Shown here one piece after another: positions 53,348-64,000 of a stretch of 64,000 bases of DNA. Within the stretch, counting starts at the first letter, position 1. Each line of letters starts with the position of its first letter. The notes below the pieces were generated by a model. It was not told the DNA's origin. It worked only from the letters and a program-made list of their open reading frames with translations, and ran no database searches. Both the position numbers and the translations under genes were made by a program. Source of the DNA: Thozetella sp. PMI_491 (lineage: Eukaryota; Ascomycota; Sordariomycetes; Chaetosphaeriales; Chaetosphaeriaceae); contig MU270017.1 of assembly GCA_021432635.1 (NCBI GenBank), positions 372,001 to 436,000 of the forward strand. Reading direction: 5' to 3'.

Positions 53348-55005
53348 CTATACATCTAACAACCACTCGATATTAGCATTCATGTCGTTGAACATGGCGT
53401 CTGCCAAGGAGCTGGCCCTCCGAATTCCCAGGGATGTGCCGATCCGGTGAAGCAGTTCCGCAGCCCAGGATCTCTCACTGATTGGACTAAGGCATTCTTG
53501 AGATACGACAGAGAGAGGCCATATAAGACCGACGCCGCCTGGTAAACTCCCATCAGCAACGCGTTGGTTAGTGGAGTGAAGGGTACACGTACGCGGCGAA
53601 TCCATGAAGCACGGCCCAGAGATGCAGATATCGGTCGACATGAGGCGTATTACAGAGCTGGCGCCAGACTCATAGGGGTCAGATGGAAGGCAGTTGTCGA
53701 GGATGATGCGGTTGACAAGCAGTCGCAGGGTTCGCCAGTTGTTCCACCTCCGGGCGGTCCAAGGATTGCTGTAGATGTGGCGTTTCCCCTGGAAATATGT
53801 CCCGGGGGCGCGCTCATCGACATCGGCGACGACATACTGCCAGTCAGACGACCTATCGGCCTTCCAGGCTTCTAGATCGTAGTTCATCTCAACAGCAGCG
53901 TCGCGTATGGCCTGGCGTGTTGCTTTGCCGGTCTTCATTTCCGCACGGAGACGGGCCAGGCGTATGCACATTTCCCCCATGCCGCTAGCTTCGACGTGGT
54001 GGTTTAGATCTATCACCACCCCTGGAATGACAAGGTCGTGCTGCAAACATGCATACAGCTGCAGGTAAGTCAGCATGGCGTAGGTTTCAAAAAGGTGTCG
54101 ACTGCTTCCCGGATCAACCTCACCACTTGAGAACGGAGCATCATGAGGAACTGTCGTCCCCGTTCATTATCAAGTTGCCCTTGGCCTCTGAGTTGCAACA
54201 GGGCCGTGGCGCCACTGATATGAGCATTCCACGAGCGGTACTGGCTCGAATTTTCAAAATTGATGAACTAAATATTCGTAAACAAGTTGTGCTTCATCGC
54301 AAAGATCTTCCAGAAAGGGTAACGATTACCTCAAACAGGCCCAGCAGGAGGACGGTGATGAATGTGGTGTCCGCCACCGATGCTGCCGGATCGCTCAAGC
54401 TACGCTTGACAGCAGCCAAAGCCCTGACGTAATATTCCTGAGATCTGGAGGCAATACCTGGGGCGTACGACACATTAGAGATCCCGGCCATACCCGCTGC
54501 GTCAATCGCGACCCGCAACGCAGAGCCTGGACAGTCTGCGAGATACATCTCTGTGAGCCAAGCCTGAAAGGCGTTTGAGAATGGCGGTTCGTTACTGGTA
54601 TACTTGGTAAAGAAGAAACTCGGCGCAAGGTCACTTAGCGGTTGGCTGGGGGCGTAAGATATGGTCGCCGGCGGGAGCTTGGTGCTTATGAGAGAGGTGC
54701 GCCGCGACGAGAGTGGTATCGGTTCTTTGTCCCCCAGGCCGGCCTCGTCACGGTGGGCTATTCGGATGATCCGCTCAGACTCGTCACGAAAGATGATGTC
54801 GGTGAGGTTACGGAACCCCGGGCACGGCTTTTTCGCCTTCTCACACTTTAGGCAGGCCGGTTTCCGTTGGTCACACTAGACGGCAACTTGGTCAAAACGG
54901 GCTCGGTCGCCGGGCGACAACATGGTGCAGGCAGTAGATAGGTACCTTGATCTTGCGCTGGCGGCAGCGCTGGCAACCCTTGCTAAGGGCACCGTAGAAC
55001 ACCAT
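53348..55005 (-). CDS. Zn2Cys6 transcription factor B
   Basis: Five exons (54946-55005, 54330-54875, 54124-54267, 53593-54058, 53348-53538) give 468 residues, with every phase consistent. The N-terminal zinc cluster is CQRCRQRKIK then CDQRKPACLKCEKAKKPC, spacing C-x2-C-x6-C-x6-C-x2-C-x6-C. As in factor A, an intron lies exactly before the third Cys. The regulatory region follows the fungal C6 pattern: AWLTEMYLADCPG, TTFITVLLLGLFE, SWNAHISGATALLQLRG, GRQFLMMLRSQV, and near the end GLIWPLSVVSQE with ELLHRIGTSLGIRRA. Nuclear regulator with unknown targets. It is divergent from the methyltransferase gene, with about 795 bp between the two starts. Confidence 0.88.
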
Positions 55006-55632
55006 GTCGCTCCGATACTATCTGGAATGGTGTGATCCCAGCCCGATTCGCTGCGAAGCCAACGGTCCAAGCCCACTGGATTCTAAGGCGACTGTGTGCA
55101 AGGAAGTGGCTGCAGCAGCGGTCTCTGCATCTATCTATGCGCTGAAGAACAGTAGGGCTCACATGAGTTCCTCAATCAATAGGTCTGGGTCACTCAGCCA
55201 CCGATGTTGTTTGGTCGGAAAACTGGACGTCAGACGAACCGACCCATTTTTCCCTATATTGGCCGCTATAGTCGAGCCGCTCGCGTTAGCTGAACTAAGG
55301 TGTGAGGCGGGCGCTTTGAAGTTCGCATTCGTCCCCTGTAAACGGTATAGCGCGGTGCCCACAGTGCGGCCATTGGCCAACCAGACTCGCTCCTGACTTG
55401 CTGGCCGTCTGTCTCACAGAAACTGTTCACCCCAGAGAGTACGCCTCGGGCAAAGTTGGGATGGACAGGATTCCACTCGCTTGACTTCCTTTTTTTGAAG
55501 TTACTGCAAAGGGAATAGTACGAGGCGGAAGTCGGCACTTGTAAACATTTTATGCCTGAGCCGGTCGAATATGGCCCCAGCTTACACCAAACTCGGGGAG
55601 AACTACTGGGCAGGAGCGAGGCCTTGTGTGTG

Positions 55633-55640
55633 TATATAAA
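55633..55640 (+). promoter_or_regulatory. TATA box of the methyltransferase gene
   Basis: TATATAAA lies about 160 bp before the methyltransferase start, in GC-richer surroundings. It is a good core-promoter candidate. Confidence 0.55.
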
Positions 55641-55800
55641 CCATGAAGCACCTACCCATCGACCGCCTTCCCAAGCTGGCCCGTTAAAGGCGACTTTTTC
55701 TTAACAATTCAAGTAAATTTTACGGCGAGCGGGAAACAAGAATCAAGACATTTTCGTTGGCGCATAACCCCTTTCGAGTTTCGATCATTTCTCTCCCGCC

Positions 55801-56763
55801 ATGCAGACAGCCAAACCACCAGCCGCTTCCCAGGCGGACACCACCTTCCGCGCTTTCAACAAGGAGCAGGGCAGGAACTATGCCCAACACCGTCGCAGCT
55901 ATCACAACAGGCTGTACGATGCCATTATGGACTGCCACGCCCCCCTAGGCCAGTTCGACACCATCCTCGACGTCGGCTGCGGCCCCGGCATGGCGGTGCG
56001 CGACCTCGCGCCGTTGTTCAACCATGCCATCGGGATCGATCCTTCGGAGGGCATGATCAACACTGCCAAATCCCTCGGTGGTGTCTCTGCCGGCGATGAA
56101 CCGATCCGGTTCGATATTGCCTCGGCCGAAGACCTTGGGGCTGGCCTCTCTCCACCCATCGCAGACGGCAGTGTAGACCTGCTCACCGTTGCCACAGCCG
56201 CCCACTGGTTCGACATGTCCCTCTTCTGGCCGCAGGCCGCGCGTGTGCTCAAGCCCGGAGGCACGGTCGCCATCTGGACCAGCGCGTCGATGCGCGTCGA
56301 CGTCTCCACGCCCAACCATGCAGCTATCCAGGCCGCGATCGACCGATTGGAGCAGCGAGTCGACGACTACGTCGCCGACGGCAACCGGCTTAACAGCAAC
56401 CTCTACGTAGATCTGCCGCTGCCGTGGACGCTGGCTTCCCCGGAAGCAGATTTCGACCGAGGCAGCTTTGTACGGAAGGAGTGGGCCACCGGCGAAGGCT
56501 CCGAGCCTGGAGATCAGTTCTACGCCAAACAGTCACCGGCGGGTCTGGACGTGCTGGAGAAGATCCTCAGTACCACTAGCCCCGTCACACGATGGCGGCA
56601 AGCGAACCCAACCCTAGTGGGTACCGAAAGTGATCCCGTCAAGATGCTGAGGAACGAGATTGAGCAGGCATTTTACGACGTGGGTGTAGACAAAAAGGAG
56701 GACCAGCTGATTCACGGAGGTGTGGCGGCAGTCCTCCTAGTGGTGAAGAAGAAAATGTCGTAG
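55801..56763 (+). CDS. SAM-dependent methyltransferase (Crg1/Tmt1-like)
   Basis: A single-exon class I methyltransferase of 320 residues, starting MQTAKPPAASQ after a CCGCC context. AFNKEQGRNYAQHRRSYHNR is the usual lead-in of the trans-aconitate/small-molecule methyltransferase group. Motif I is ILDVGCGPGMAVRDL, which holds the SAM glycine loop. The acidic end of strand 2 is AIGIDPSEGMI. Motif II-like DIASAEDL and the post-motif DLLTVATAAHWFD follow, then VLKPGGTVAIW. Yeast relatives are Tmt1 (trans-aconitate) and Crg1 (cantharidin). The substrate here is unknown. Cytosolic, with no targeting signal. Its nearness to two regulators and a hydrolase may mean a small detoxification or biosynthetic group. 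Confidence 0.88.
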   Translation: MQTAKPPAASQADTTFRAFNKEQGRNYAQHRRSYHNRLYDAIMDCHAPLGQFDTILDVGCGPGMAVRDLAPLFNHAIGIDPSEGMINTAKSLGGVSAGDEPIRFDIASAEDLGAGLSPPIADGSVDLLTVATAAHWFDMSLFWPQAARVLKPGGTVAIWTSASMRVDVSTPNHAAIQAAIDRLEQRVDDYVADGNRLNSNLYVDLPLPWTLASPEADFDRGSFVRKEWATGEGSEPGDQFYAKQSPAGLDVLEKILSTTSPVTRWRQANPTLVGTESDPVKMLRNEIEQAFYDVGVDKKEDQLIHGGVAAVLLVVKKKMS

Positions 56764-57675
56764 TTTTCATATACCCTTATTGGCCAGATGAATGCTGCTA
56801 GCCAAGGCTGAGCTGGCTAGGAATTGCATCAGGTGGTGGGGGTCGTATACTGCCTTAGCAATCAGAGGACCTCCTTATCGAATACGAGTGTTTTGTTCCT
56901 GCCTCTGCCTTTCTATATCATATTTCGGTCTGTGGAAAGTGAGGCTATGCTAAACTGGCAATTCTTATTTGACCCCGATCCATCCAGTCCCTCGGAGGTA
57001 TTGGCCGCGACTGTCAGCTTTAACTTTGCCAACCATTGGTCTTCATCACTCACTCACAGAACTGACTCACCTAAGTTTCTTTATGACCTCTTATAAACTT
57101 ATTCTCTTCCATAAAAAGCCTCTCCAACTTCAAAAATGTCCCCGTTTGCATCTCAAATATCTCTTCCGTGCCAGACTCAGCCAACTCGTGCCTCTCGTCA
57201 AGATTCGCCGGGCATCTCAGTAGCCATACTGGACTAGTTATGTCTGACGAGAATAACCAGCCCATGCAGCTCTTCTTCTATGGCTCCCTCATACACCGTG
57301 ATGTTCTCCAAATGGTTGCACATCACCATGAAGGAAGCTTTTGTTTATGCTCAAAGAGCTGGAGCAGAAGGCAGAGGTAAAGAAGAAAGAGCAGGAAAAG
57401 TGGGGTGAATAGGCGGAACTAGTTCCCAGGGTAACCGAGTGGGCTTTGCAGTGGCGGAACAAGGAACCATTCGAGGTCCATACAGAGAGGGCTTGTCGTA
57501 GTGAAGTCATGACGGAGACTTCATTATTATGTGGATATCGAAGCAGCCAGAAGAGGGTAAATTGATAACAAAGAGAGGAGCATCACGCCTTACCTGTGTC
57601 TGAGGATGTAATTGGGCGCAATTATCTTTATTTCTGGCTTAAAATGCTCTGTCATCGTACTTGGACTAATCTGCA
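56764..57675. other. Convergent intergenic region
   Basis: The methyltransferase and the hydrolase converge here. Frames at 56824-57380 are AT-leaning and without domain signal. Nothing else is supported. Confidence 0.4.
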
Positions 57676-58890
57676 TCAAAGCTTCTCGGCCTTGATCACC
57701 CAACCCGGGTTGACCACTTTCGTAAACTGCCTCGCGCCATCTCTGCGTCGGGCTGCTGCCTCCTTCCACTCTTTCACACATTGAGCCAGCCAGGGTGCGA
57801 CGGCGCCAGCGCCAAGCGCCGGTTTCTCCAGCGGCAGCGGATGTCCGGAGTCTTCCACGAGCGTCTCGGTGACCTTGCCTTTAGCCGCGCCGCCGCTTCC
57901 GTCGGGGCCTGTGCCAATGGTGAACAGCACATCCCGGTAGCCGGGGATCTTCTTGTGGTAGGATCTACCCGCCCATACGATATGGACAGGAGGGAGAATA
58001 TCGGGCAGTCTCTTCAAGAAGGGCTGGATCTCTGGCCGATGGAATCCCTTGATTACTAAGGTTGGGGTATATTCCCCGCGGGCCTCTAGCTCCAGCAGCC
58101 GTTCCTCTGGGCTGTCGGTGACGCCCGGCAGAGGCGGCCAGGAGCGCATCATCGAGTAAACTTCCATGCTCTTGGGGGTCTTGAGCGTCACTGCCGGGCT
58201 CCCGTCGATCACCACGTCCCGCAGATCGTACTTTACAACCCTCTCAAACACAGCCGAGTCGAAGGCACCGTAGTATGGATTCTTTAGCAGATAGGTCCGC
58301 GCTTCCTCCCGCGTGGCCCAGGTGTCCTTCTTGAAGATCATTCCGTACGCGAACGTGGTTTTGTCGTTCTGGCCGGGCATCGAGGCAATCACTGTGGGCT
58401 CCATAATGGCCAGCCCCGCAAACAGTCTGGGGTGCCACATGGCGGCCGAGAGTACGGTGAAGGCGCCCCACGACTGTGCGACGGCGACGATTGGCGGCGG
58501 CATCTGCGCCTGGAAGTGGTTGATCATTTGTATGAGGTCCCGCGCCGAGTCCGCCCAGTGCGGCTCCTCGCCGACCGCATCCTCGTTCAGCAGGTACGAG
58601 TCACCGTGCCAGGCGATGTCGGGGATCCAGACGCTGCGGATGGCGGGGTAGAGGGACAGCAGCTCGTCGAAGAAGGGCTCATAGCTCTCCTTAGTTGATC
58701 CGACGCCGTGCGCGAACACGAGCGTCGCATCCCCGGGCGCCGGCTCGCGGCCTTTGGGGACGTAGTGCTTGACGGCTAGGCGCAAGCGGTGCTTCTCCTC
58801 GTCGACAACGCCTCGGGCGAAGCCGCGGATGTGCGCTGCAGGTATTTCGTGCTCGGTCACACTCCATCTTTGTAGGAATACCTCCTCCAT
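57676..58890 (-). CDS. Alpha/beta-hydrolase (AKT2-like family)
   Basis: A single-exon protein of about 404 residues from the Met at 58890 (MEEVFLQRWSV); the frame remains open to 58989. The fold is recognisable: LVFAHGVGSTKESYEPFFDE is the oxyanion strand, SVWIPDIAWHGDS follows, and the nucleophile elbow is VAVAQSWGAFTVL (Ser in QSWG). The acid region is PTLVIKGFHRPEIQP, and the catalytic His is probably in VEDSGHPLPLEKP. This fungal group includes AKT2 of Alternaria, an esterase/lipase-like enzyme in peroxisomal pathways. The C-terminus here, AEKL, is not a consensus peroxisomal tripeptide, so location is uncertain. Substrate unknown. Confidence 0.83.
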   Translation of the reverse strand: MEEVFLQRWSVTEHEIPAAHIRGFARGVVDEEKHRLRLAVKHYVPKGREPAPGDATLVFAHGVGSTKESYEPFFDELLSLYPAIRSVWIPDIAWHGDSYLLNEDAVGEEPHWADSARDLIQMINHFQAQMPPPIVAVAQSWGAFTVLSAAMWHPRLFAGLAIMEPTVIASMPGQNDKTTFAYGMIFKKDTWATREEARTYLLKNPYYGAFDSAVFERVVKYDLRDVVIDGSPAVTLKTPKSMEVYSMMRSWPPLPGVTDSPEERLLELEARGEYTPTLVIKGFHRPEIQPFLKRLPDILPPVHIVWAGRSYHKKIPGYRDVLFTIGTGPDGSGGAAKGKVTETLVEDSGHPLPLEKPALGAGAVAPWLAQCVKEWKEAAARRRDGARQFTKVVNPGWVIKAEKL

Positions 58891-59229
58891 GCTGGCTTTG
58901 AGCGTTGGCTTCGCGAGGTGCGAGAGTCCAGTTAGGTGGCGCCGTTGTGGGCGCTTCCCCTGAGTAAGCTCCACAGGATTGCCCCACACGCTCGGCCTAG
59001 TTTCGCACGGGGAACAGGGATCGAGCCGAGGTATAGCTCGCCTGGGCTGCTGGGTATCTTGATCCTTTGCTACTATACTCTACTGTATGTGGTGGGCGGT
59101 TATTCCCCTTTTCGTCAAGATGCATAAAATATACCCGGATTTGTGCAACAGAGGTAGCGAAAAGCGTATCACGTTCACATCTATTCCTAATCGCGCAGCT
59201 AGCATATTTGCGATGCATCGCTTGGTGCA

Positions 59230-59574
59230 ATGCCTAAAGTCTCTCTCGTCCTCTTGGCACTCGCGTTAGGCTGTATTTGCGCTAGCAGGTATAGGTATGT
59301 TAGTCGCTTCCCGTTACAACCCTGTCCGGGAGGCATCTCATTCACAGAGCGCAGCGGCGAGGTGGCAACGACTGGAACGCCCGCCGATGCCTGGATTTGC
59401 GAGCGGCCAGTCTCTCCCAGTATCCGGTATGCCGACTCCCGCGCGACGATAGTTATCTGCGGTGCAGAGTCCCACAGGACCGGCCCCCCTTGGAGTCTAC
59501 CTAGGGCCAAGCAAATTGTGAGCCTCGCCCTGCTGCTACAGCCGATCGCCTTTGCTGAACGCGCTTGCCGGTAG
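59230..59574 (+). CDS. Possible small secreted protein (first exon)
   Basis: The frame opens MPKVSLVLLALALGCICAS, a good signal-peptide pattern, and runs about 114 residues with several Cys. It then meets a second hydrophobic stretch (IVSLALLLQPIAFA). In another frame just downstream (59545-59701) the sequence reads ASYYDASDVPIHLAEVEASD, followed by EWRQLVLRVVQNAP. That is protein-like, so a spliced gene reaching 59.7 kb or even 60.05 kb is possible. I could not settle the introns and recognise no family. It may also be a decayed gene. Confidence 0.35.
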   Translation: MPKVSLVLLALALGCICASRYRYVSRFPLQPCPGGISFTERSGEVATTGTPADAWICERPVSPSIRYADSRATIVICGAESHRTGPPWSLPRAKQIVSLALLLQPIAFAERACR

Positions 59575-60212
59575 AACTGCATCATACTATGACGCCTCTG
59601 ATGTGCCCATTCACCTTGCAGAGGTTGAGGCAAGCGATGAGTGGAGACAGTTGGTCTTGCGTGTGGTTCAAAATGCACCCCCTAGCTGTTTCCCCCATGA
59701 TTAGTTACAAGTGTGTAAAATCAAGCTCTCACAAGCAGATGCATGCAGTACAGGAACTCGGTGTTAATCAGTTCTCTAGGTGTATGGAGGCCCTACCGGC
59801 ATTGCGAGACTCGATGCATCGAATTGTGAACGCCTCGAGAGCGAGTCTAGGATACCAGCCAACAATTGGAGTCGTGGTGTTCCCATCCAACATGTGGGGT
59901 TATGGGGATATATTTAACGACACAATGCACAAGCTATTTACCTTTGAGCGTCGCGACGCACAGCGCGACTGCTACAATCAATACGACATAATATTAGACT
60001 GGTATACCAAGAAAGCAATGCAAATTTCAGTCTCTATTTCTATATAGAAGTGCCGGGATTGGCCTATTGTGTTTCAAAGGACAATGTGTATATACAAGAG
60101 ATGGGAGTGGGTAGAAAAAGGAATGAATGGCGCTCAGAAAGTTTACCTCTACACCAACAAGCAGACTCTGCTCCTTTCAACGCCAGTCATTATGCCCTAG
60201 TCGACCAATCAC

Positions 60213-60822
60213 TCATTCCACCTGCAGCTTTGAAGCCAGGCGCCAGCCGTAAAACAGCATGGCTGCCATGGAGATGAGGTTGAGATGGATGCTCATGGCG
60301 TGGTTGTGCTTGAATGTCCTGTTAAGTTTATGCATCTCTGGTGTAACCTCGCTTTCCCCGACACCGTTCATGCCATCGCGAGTTTCTAAAAAGAGAAGAG
60401 TTAGCTACACATCTAGAGTCGTACCGAGCGTGGGGTCATCGCAACGCACTCTGATGGACGCGATCGATCATCACCTTGGCGGTTCTCGGGCCATAAATGA
60501 TTAGGTTAAGTACCGCGGTGATGCCGGCGATCAGGAACGGGATCCAGTCGGCCTTATTGACGATGAGCGAACGCAGGCTGTGCGCTGGAAATGTAATGGC
60601 TGTGAGCAGCACCAAGGCGGTTTGCGTCCTGAAGTAGACGGGGAAGAGGCGCTTCTGCAAGCTGTGGAAGGCAGAGGTCGGAAGGGCCACGAAGGCGATC
60701 TTCGTCGCAGCGAAGGACTGGTAGAGCTCCATGCCGACTAGGGCGGAATAGCTGAATAGGTGCCACGGCGCCAGGTTGCTGACGGCAGACCATACCGAAG
60801 ATACAGCATCACCAAACGCCAT
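60213..60822 (-). CDS. TMEM205/DUF4149-like membrane protein
   Basis: Two exons, 60450-60822 and 60213-60385, are joined over a 64-nt intron (GTGCGT...TTTTTAG), giving 181 residues. The join restores RVHQ-KTRDGMN. The start MAFGDAVSSVW at 60822 fits the family better than the longer open frame to 61029. Four hydrophobic segments are seen: WHLFSYSALVGMELYQSF, TQTALVLLTAITFPA, WIPFLIAGITAVLNLIIYGP and IHLNLISMAAMLFYGWRLA. RTFKHNHAMSIHLNL is the conserved C-terminal block. The family is widespread, of uncertain function, and found in internal membranes. Confidence 0.85.
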
Positions 60823-63753
60823 CGTGATGGGCCCCGGGAGCGGGAATTCAGAGAGCGTTGTTCTGTAGATTACAGGAATCTTGAAGGAATCGGATCGGGG
60901 AAAAACTCTAGCTTGATTTCCAGGTTTGCGTGCTGGGGAGTGTTGGTATCTTGCTACCTGGCCTACGACATGGCGGCCCCTGTTATATGTATATAAAGTC
61001 TCCGGGCGGCCACGCAGCCTCATGCACATATGCCGACCCTAGTCGGCGGTGCGCTGAGCGCCGCGCAAGCGGAGTGCCTGGGTGGAGCTCTAAGGGTCGA
61101 ACCAGCTCGCCTGAGAGCAAAGGCATTTCCAACCGTCCGGATTTGTCAGGGCCGTCGTGGCGTGTTCCCACAGCCTTAAGCTCCGAAGCGGCCCGGAAGA
61201 TAAAAGAGTGGGTCACCAGGGACCGATCTGGTGCGGACCGGGCTCAGCGGCCCTACAAGATCCAGGCAACGGCTACGCCGAGAATGAATCATAGCTCTTA
61301 AATCGGCATAGGATTTGTGACTCTTTGGGAGTGACGACAAGGGAGTGCGTCGGATAGCAAAGTCCTTACGTATGGGTCGCGAGAATGGGGATTTTATGGA
61401 GGCTAGCCTGACTACGATCTTGAGCTCATGACTGGAAGTCGATCTAGAGAGGGTTTTCAGAACAAGGGCAACTCTAGTGATGACAAAATATGGCATATAT
61501 GGGAGCATAGCGTCCATATGGCGACCTACGCGCTATAGCGGATAAGAGTTGTAACATGTGCCCAAGTCGGTTTAAACAATAGAGCGCCCAGCCTTCCGGG
61601 GTTGTTGTGTGGGGCTCATACCATGTAAGCGGCCGTGAAGCGTCGCCGACCCTGCAGCTCAGCAAACGTATCGAACGACAAGGTTCATAAATAAGATGCT
61701 CTTGTCTTATTAGGATATCTACGTGAAAGGATCGAGGAACTTGTTAGGTGACTTTGGTGCCCGACATCTCCAAGTCGTCTCGGCCGAACGACGATACAAG
61801 AGTCGACCAACCCCATGCCAGCCAATGGACAGCCTACTTGATCAATGTGTTGGAAGTATAAGAAAATCGCCAAGAGACCAGGCTCTCCAGGTATTCGAAC
61901 ACGGCGACGACTCGGGAAGAGGCGCATGACGAAAGCCCCAAAAGCAGTGCATCTCTGCTCGGCCGACGTCCCGAGCCAGGCTCGCTTGACTGCCACGGCG
62001 CCGCGCCCCCGTGCGGGGAACGGCAGGTGCTAGTGTACCTCTGCCGCTCCCGCGTCTGGCATCTTATTGTATGTATTCTAACCGGGATATCGGTCACGTA
62101 ATGATTTGAGGGTATTTATTGGTCTGTCGCCGCAGCTTGGAGCGAATCATGCTCTCCAGCCTTGCTGGGGCCAGAATGCCGAGGGCCACTTTGTGGGGGT
62201 CGCTCACCGCATTCAGAACACAAGCTCGGGTGACTGGGACCGACATCGTGTCACGGTGCCACCCTTGGCGGTGCTTCTGGAATTGGCATGTATGTACGTG
62301 ACAGGTTTTGCTTCCAAAAGTGACGGGGTTATATATGGTGGCCGGCAAGTGATTTACTATTTTGAGACGTCGGCCCCCGTCACCTTCCTTATAGAGCAGC
62401 TAGACAAAGCGGCAGGCCGGCATAGACTGTATATAATTTGGCTTGGTGCGACTTGGGATTGCAAAGAATAGAGTTTACATGTCATGCGGCAAATTCCCAT
62501 TGTCGTCAAAACGACACCAGCGCTTGGAGGGCTTCTTAGCTTAATCTGGAGCGCTGTTCAACGCGGCCGATATTGGCTTCTTAGCTCACACACTAGCAGG
62601 TTCGGTCCGTTCAAATATGCTGCTGTGGATTCAACGCGCTCTTTCCGTTTCATCAAATATTCCAGGGCCCAAGTACAGCGAATCTGGGAGCTAGATTGTA
62701 GCAGGGCCGCGACTGGAAGCTGCCAAGGGTTATAGAAATTTTGCCCGTTCGTAGGGATGGTATGCTAGTCTGTCGCTAGGCACGGCGCGGAGCGGCTAGT
62801 GACGAACGCAGCACTGGGATACCGCCCGGGCTAAGGCTTCTAGGCTCGTCCCATGTGCAAACTCGACCCAATGGCTGGGCGCTAGTGGAAAACCGGCTCA
62901 CAGGACGCGTTTGCCTCGGCGTAATATCTCCGACGTGACAGCTTCTGTGTCGTGGGCTGTTGTCTGTCAGAAAGCAGCCGCCTCTGCTCTGGGCCGGTCG
63001 TCGGCGGGAAAAGTGTGTGTGCGTGTTACGGACAAGCCCGGAAATCGGCACTCGACAGCCCAACTACCGGGTACTCTGTGGCTTGATGGGGGCGCCTGCC
63101 CTCCGGTTTTTGCGGGGTTGCAGCCGCTCCCCATCGTCTGGGTGTTTCATTTTTTGAGACGTTCTGCAAACGTGCACACTGCGTTGTTCTGCTCCCTCTC
63201 TAACTAAGAAGGACAGGTCTTCTCACGCGGTGCAGTTCTGACCGCTTGTTGCTTGTTCTTCTTCTCGTTAGAGCTTTTTCTTTCTCTCTTTTCTTAACGG
63301 CTAGGACTGCTCGGATGGCCCCATTTAGATGTCCCGGGAGGGGGGCAAGACGTATATGGCTGAGGGCTAGGAACTACTAATCAGCGGTAGTGTAGAGGGC
63401 CATGACGGTTAGGCCAAATAAATAAATACAAGGCATGCAGTGTGACAGCGACCTGAAAAGAAAAGAAAAAAAAACCATCCCACGCTGCCGGTCGGTGCAA
63501 AGCGACAGCGCCGACGCTATGGTGGTCTGCAGGACGGCTCTGGTAGCTTGAGGCCGATTAACGCCGTCGGGGAGGTGGGGTTCCACGATTTCACGGGCGC
63601 CAGGTGGGGGAGTGTGGGCAGCTATAGACCGTCCAGCCAGTGCGTGCACGCGGGAGGCTGGCTACGAGATCCGCGCTACCGGCGCCGGTCGAGGGGCCTT
63701 ACAAGCTTGGGTGGGCTCGCTTCAGCGCACCACACGCTTTGCAGTGTGCCGCG
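60823..63753. other. 2.9 kb stretch without supported genes
   Basis: Several frames of 60-121 codons occur on both strands (the longest 62106-62471), but none shows a domain, a signal peptide or a coherent exon chain. Pyrimidine-rich tracts lie at 63240-63300 and a purine run at 63455-63476. Degenerate genes cannot be excluded. Confidence 0.4.
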
Positions 63754-64000
63754 CTAGCCCGATGGAGCCTTCTGCTTTGGTCTTGTCATTGAGTCGAGGC
63801 AATGGGCAGGTCGGGGACCCAGAGCACAAGCTCGTGGCCAGACCGCATATCAAGGCATGATCGCCTCCTACCTCCTGTCTCGGGTCGCACTTGCCTTCTA
63901 GCAGCGCAGCGAGCTCGCCCACGTCAAATATCTCGACGCCCTTTGCCCGTCCGTCCTTCCTGCCATCTCCCCAGCGTCTGGCCTTCTTTGCGAAACCACG
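63754..64000 (-). CDS. 3' exons of an unidentified gene running off the right edge
   Basis: From the edge, an open frame of 43 codons (63872-64000) reads a basic stretch and then VEIFDVGELAALLEGKCDPR, ending at a GTAGGA donor. A possible 100-nt intron (63772-63871, acceptor AAAGCAG) leads to a short last exon ending APSG and a TAG stop at 63754. The helical, protein-like sequence and in-phase splice signals suggest a real gene whose start lies outside the window. No family is recognised. The short terminal exon is the weaker part. Confidence 0.42.

Noticed and set aside
57071-57510. Short frames between the methyltransferase and the hydrolase
   Set aside because: AT-leaning, overlapping on both strands, without start context or domain; typical convergent 3' region.
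62106-62471. 121-codon plus-strand frame
   Set aside because: No signal peptide, domain or neighbouring exon; overlapping frames of similar size occur on the other strand.

Overview
The window looks like nuclear DNA of a filamentous ascomycete, most likely a Sordariomycete (Sordariales/Chaetomiaceae-like). Genes are GC-rich, on both strands, and cut by short introns of about 53-159 nt with GT(A/G)NGT donors and CTNAC-like branch sites. The gene content fits: Zn2Cys6 regulators, an SAT4/rhodopsin-type membrane protein, a hybrid histidine kinase, a Neurospora-type metallothionein, Sip5 and Arp6. Exon joins were worked out by hand from splice signals, phase and frame continuity, so they are models and not transcript evidence. 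No rRNA, convincing tRNA, CRISPR or intact transposon was seen.

Layout. 0-3.6 kb: the tail of an unidentified gene and sip5. 6.4-14.6 kb: a membrane-anchored hypothetical protein, an AlkB-like dioxygenase, a small secreted protein (SSP1), a DHA1 drug transporter, a small hypothetical gene and a histidine phosphatase. 15-16.3 kb: an AT-rich, gene-free island with inverted repeats, possibly a decayed mobile element. 16.7-25.3 kb: a hybrid histidine kinase, then a vanillyl-alcohol-oxidase-type flavoenzyme divergently paired with a salicylate-hydroxylase-type monooxygenase. 26.6 kb: a tiny metallothionein. 27-38 kb: a UFD1-domain protein, an F-box/zinc-binding protein, a secreted intradiol dioxygenase and Arp6. 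38.8-44.7 kb: one very large, repeat-rich, probably GPI-anchored surface protein containing an assembly gap. 47-51.9 kb: a seven-helix rhodopsin-type protein and a Zn2Cys6 regulator. 52-59 kb: a second small secreted protein (SSP2, a paralogue of SSP1), a second Zn2Cys6 regulator, a SAM methyltransferase and an alpha/beta hydrolase. 60-64 kb: a TMEM205-like membrane protein and a gene running off the right edge.

How the genes may work together. The oxidase, the monooxygenase and the secreted intradiol dioxygenase suggest use of lignin-derived phenolics. SSP1 and SSP2 share cysteines and motifs across three exons and appear to define a small secreted family. SSP2 sits between two Zn2Cys6 regulators and next to a methyltransferase and a hydrolase, which could be a small accessory cluster. 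The rest (Sip5, Arp6, UFD1-like, F-box, TMEM205-like) are ordinary housekeeping-type genes.
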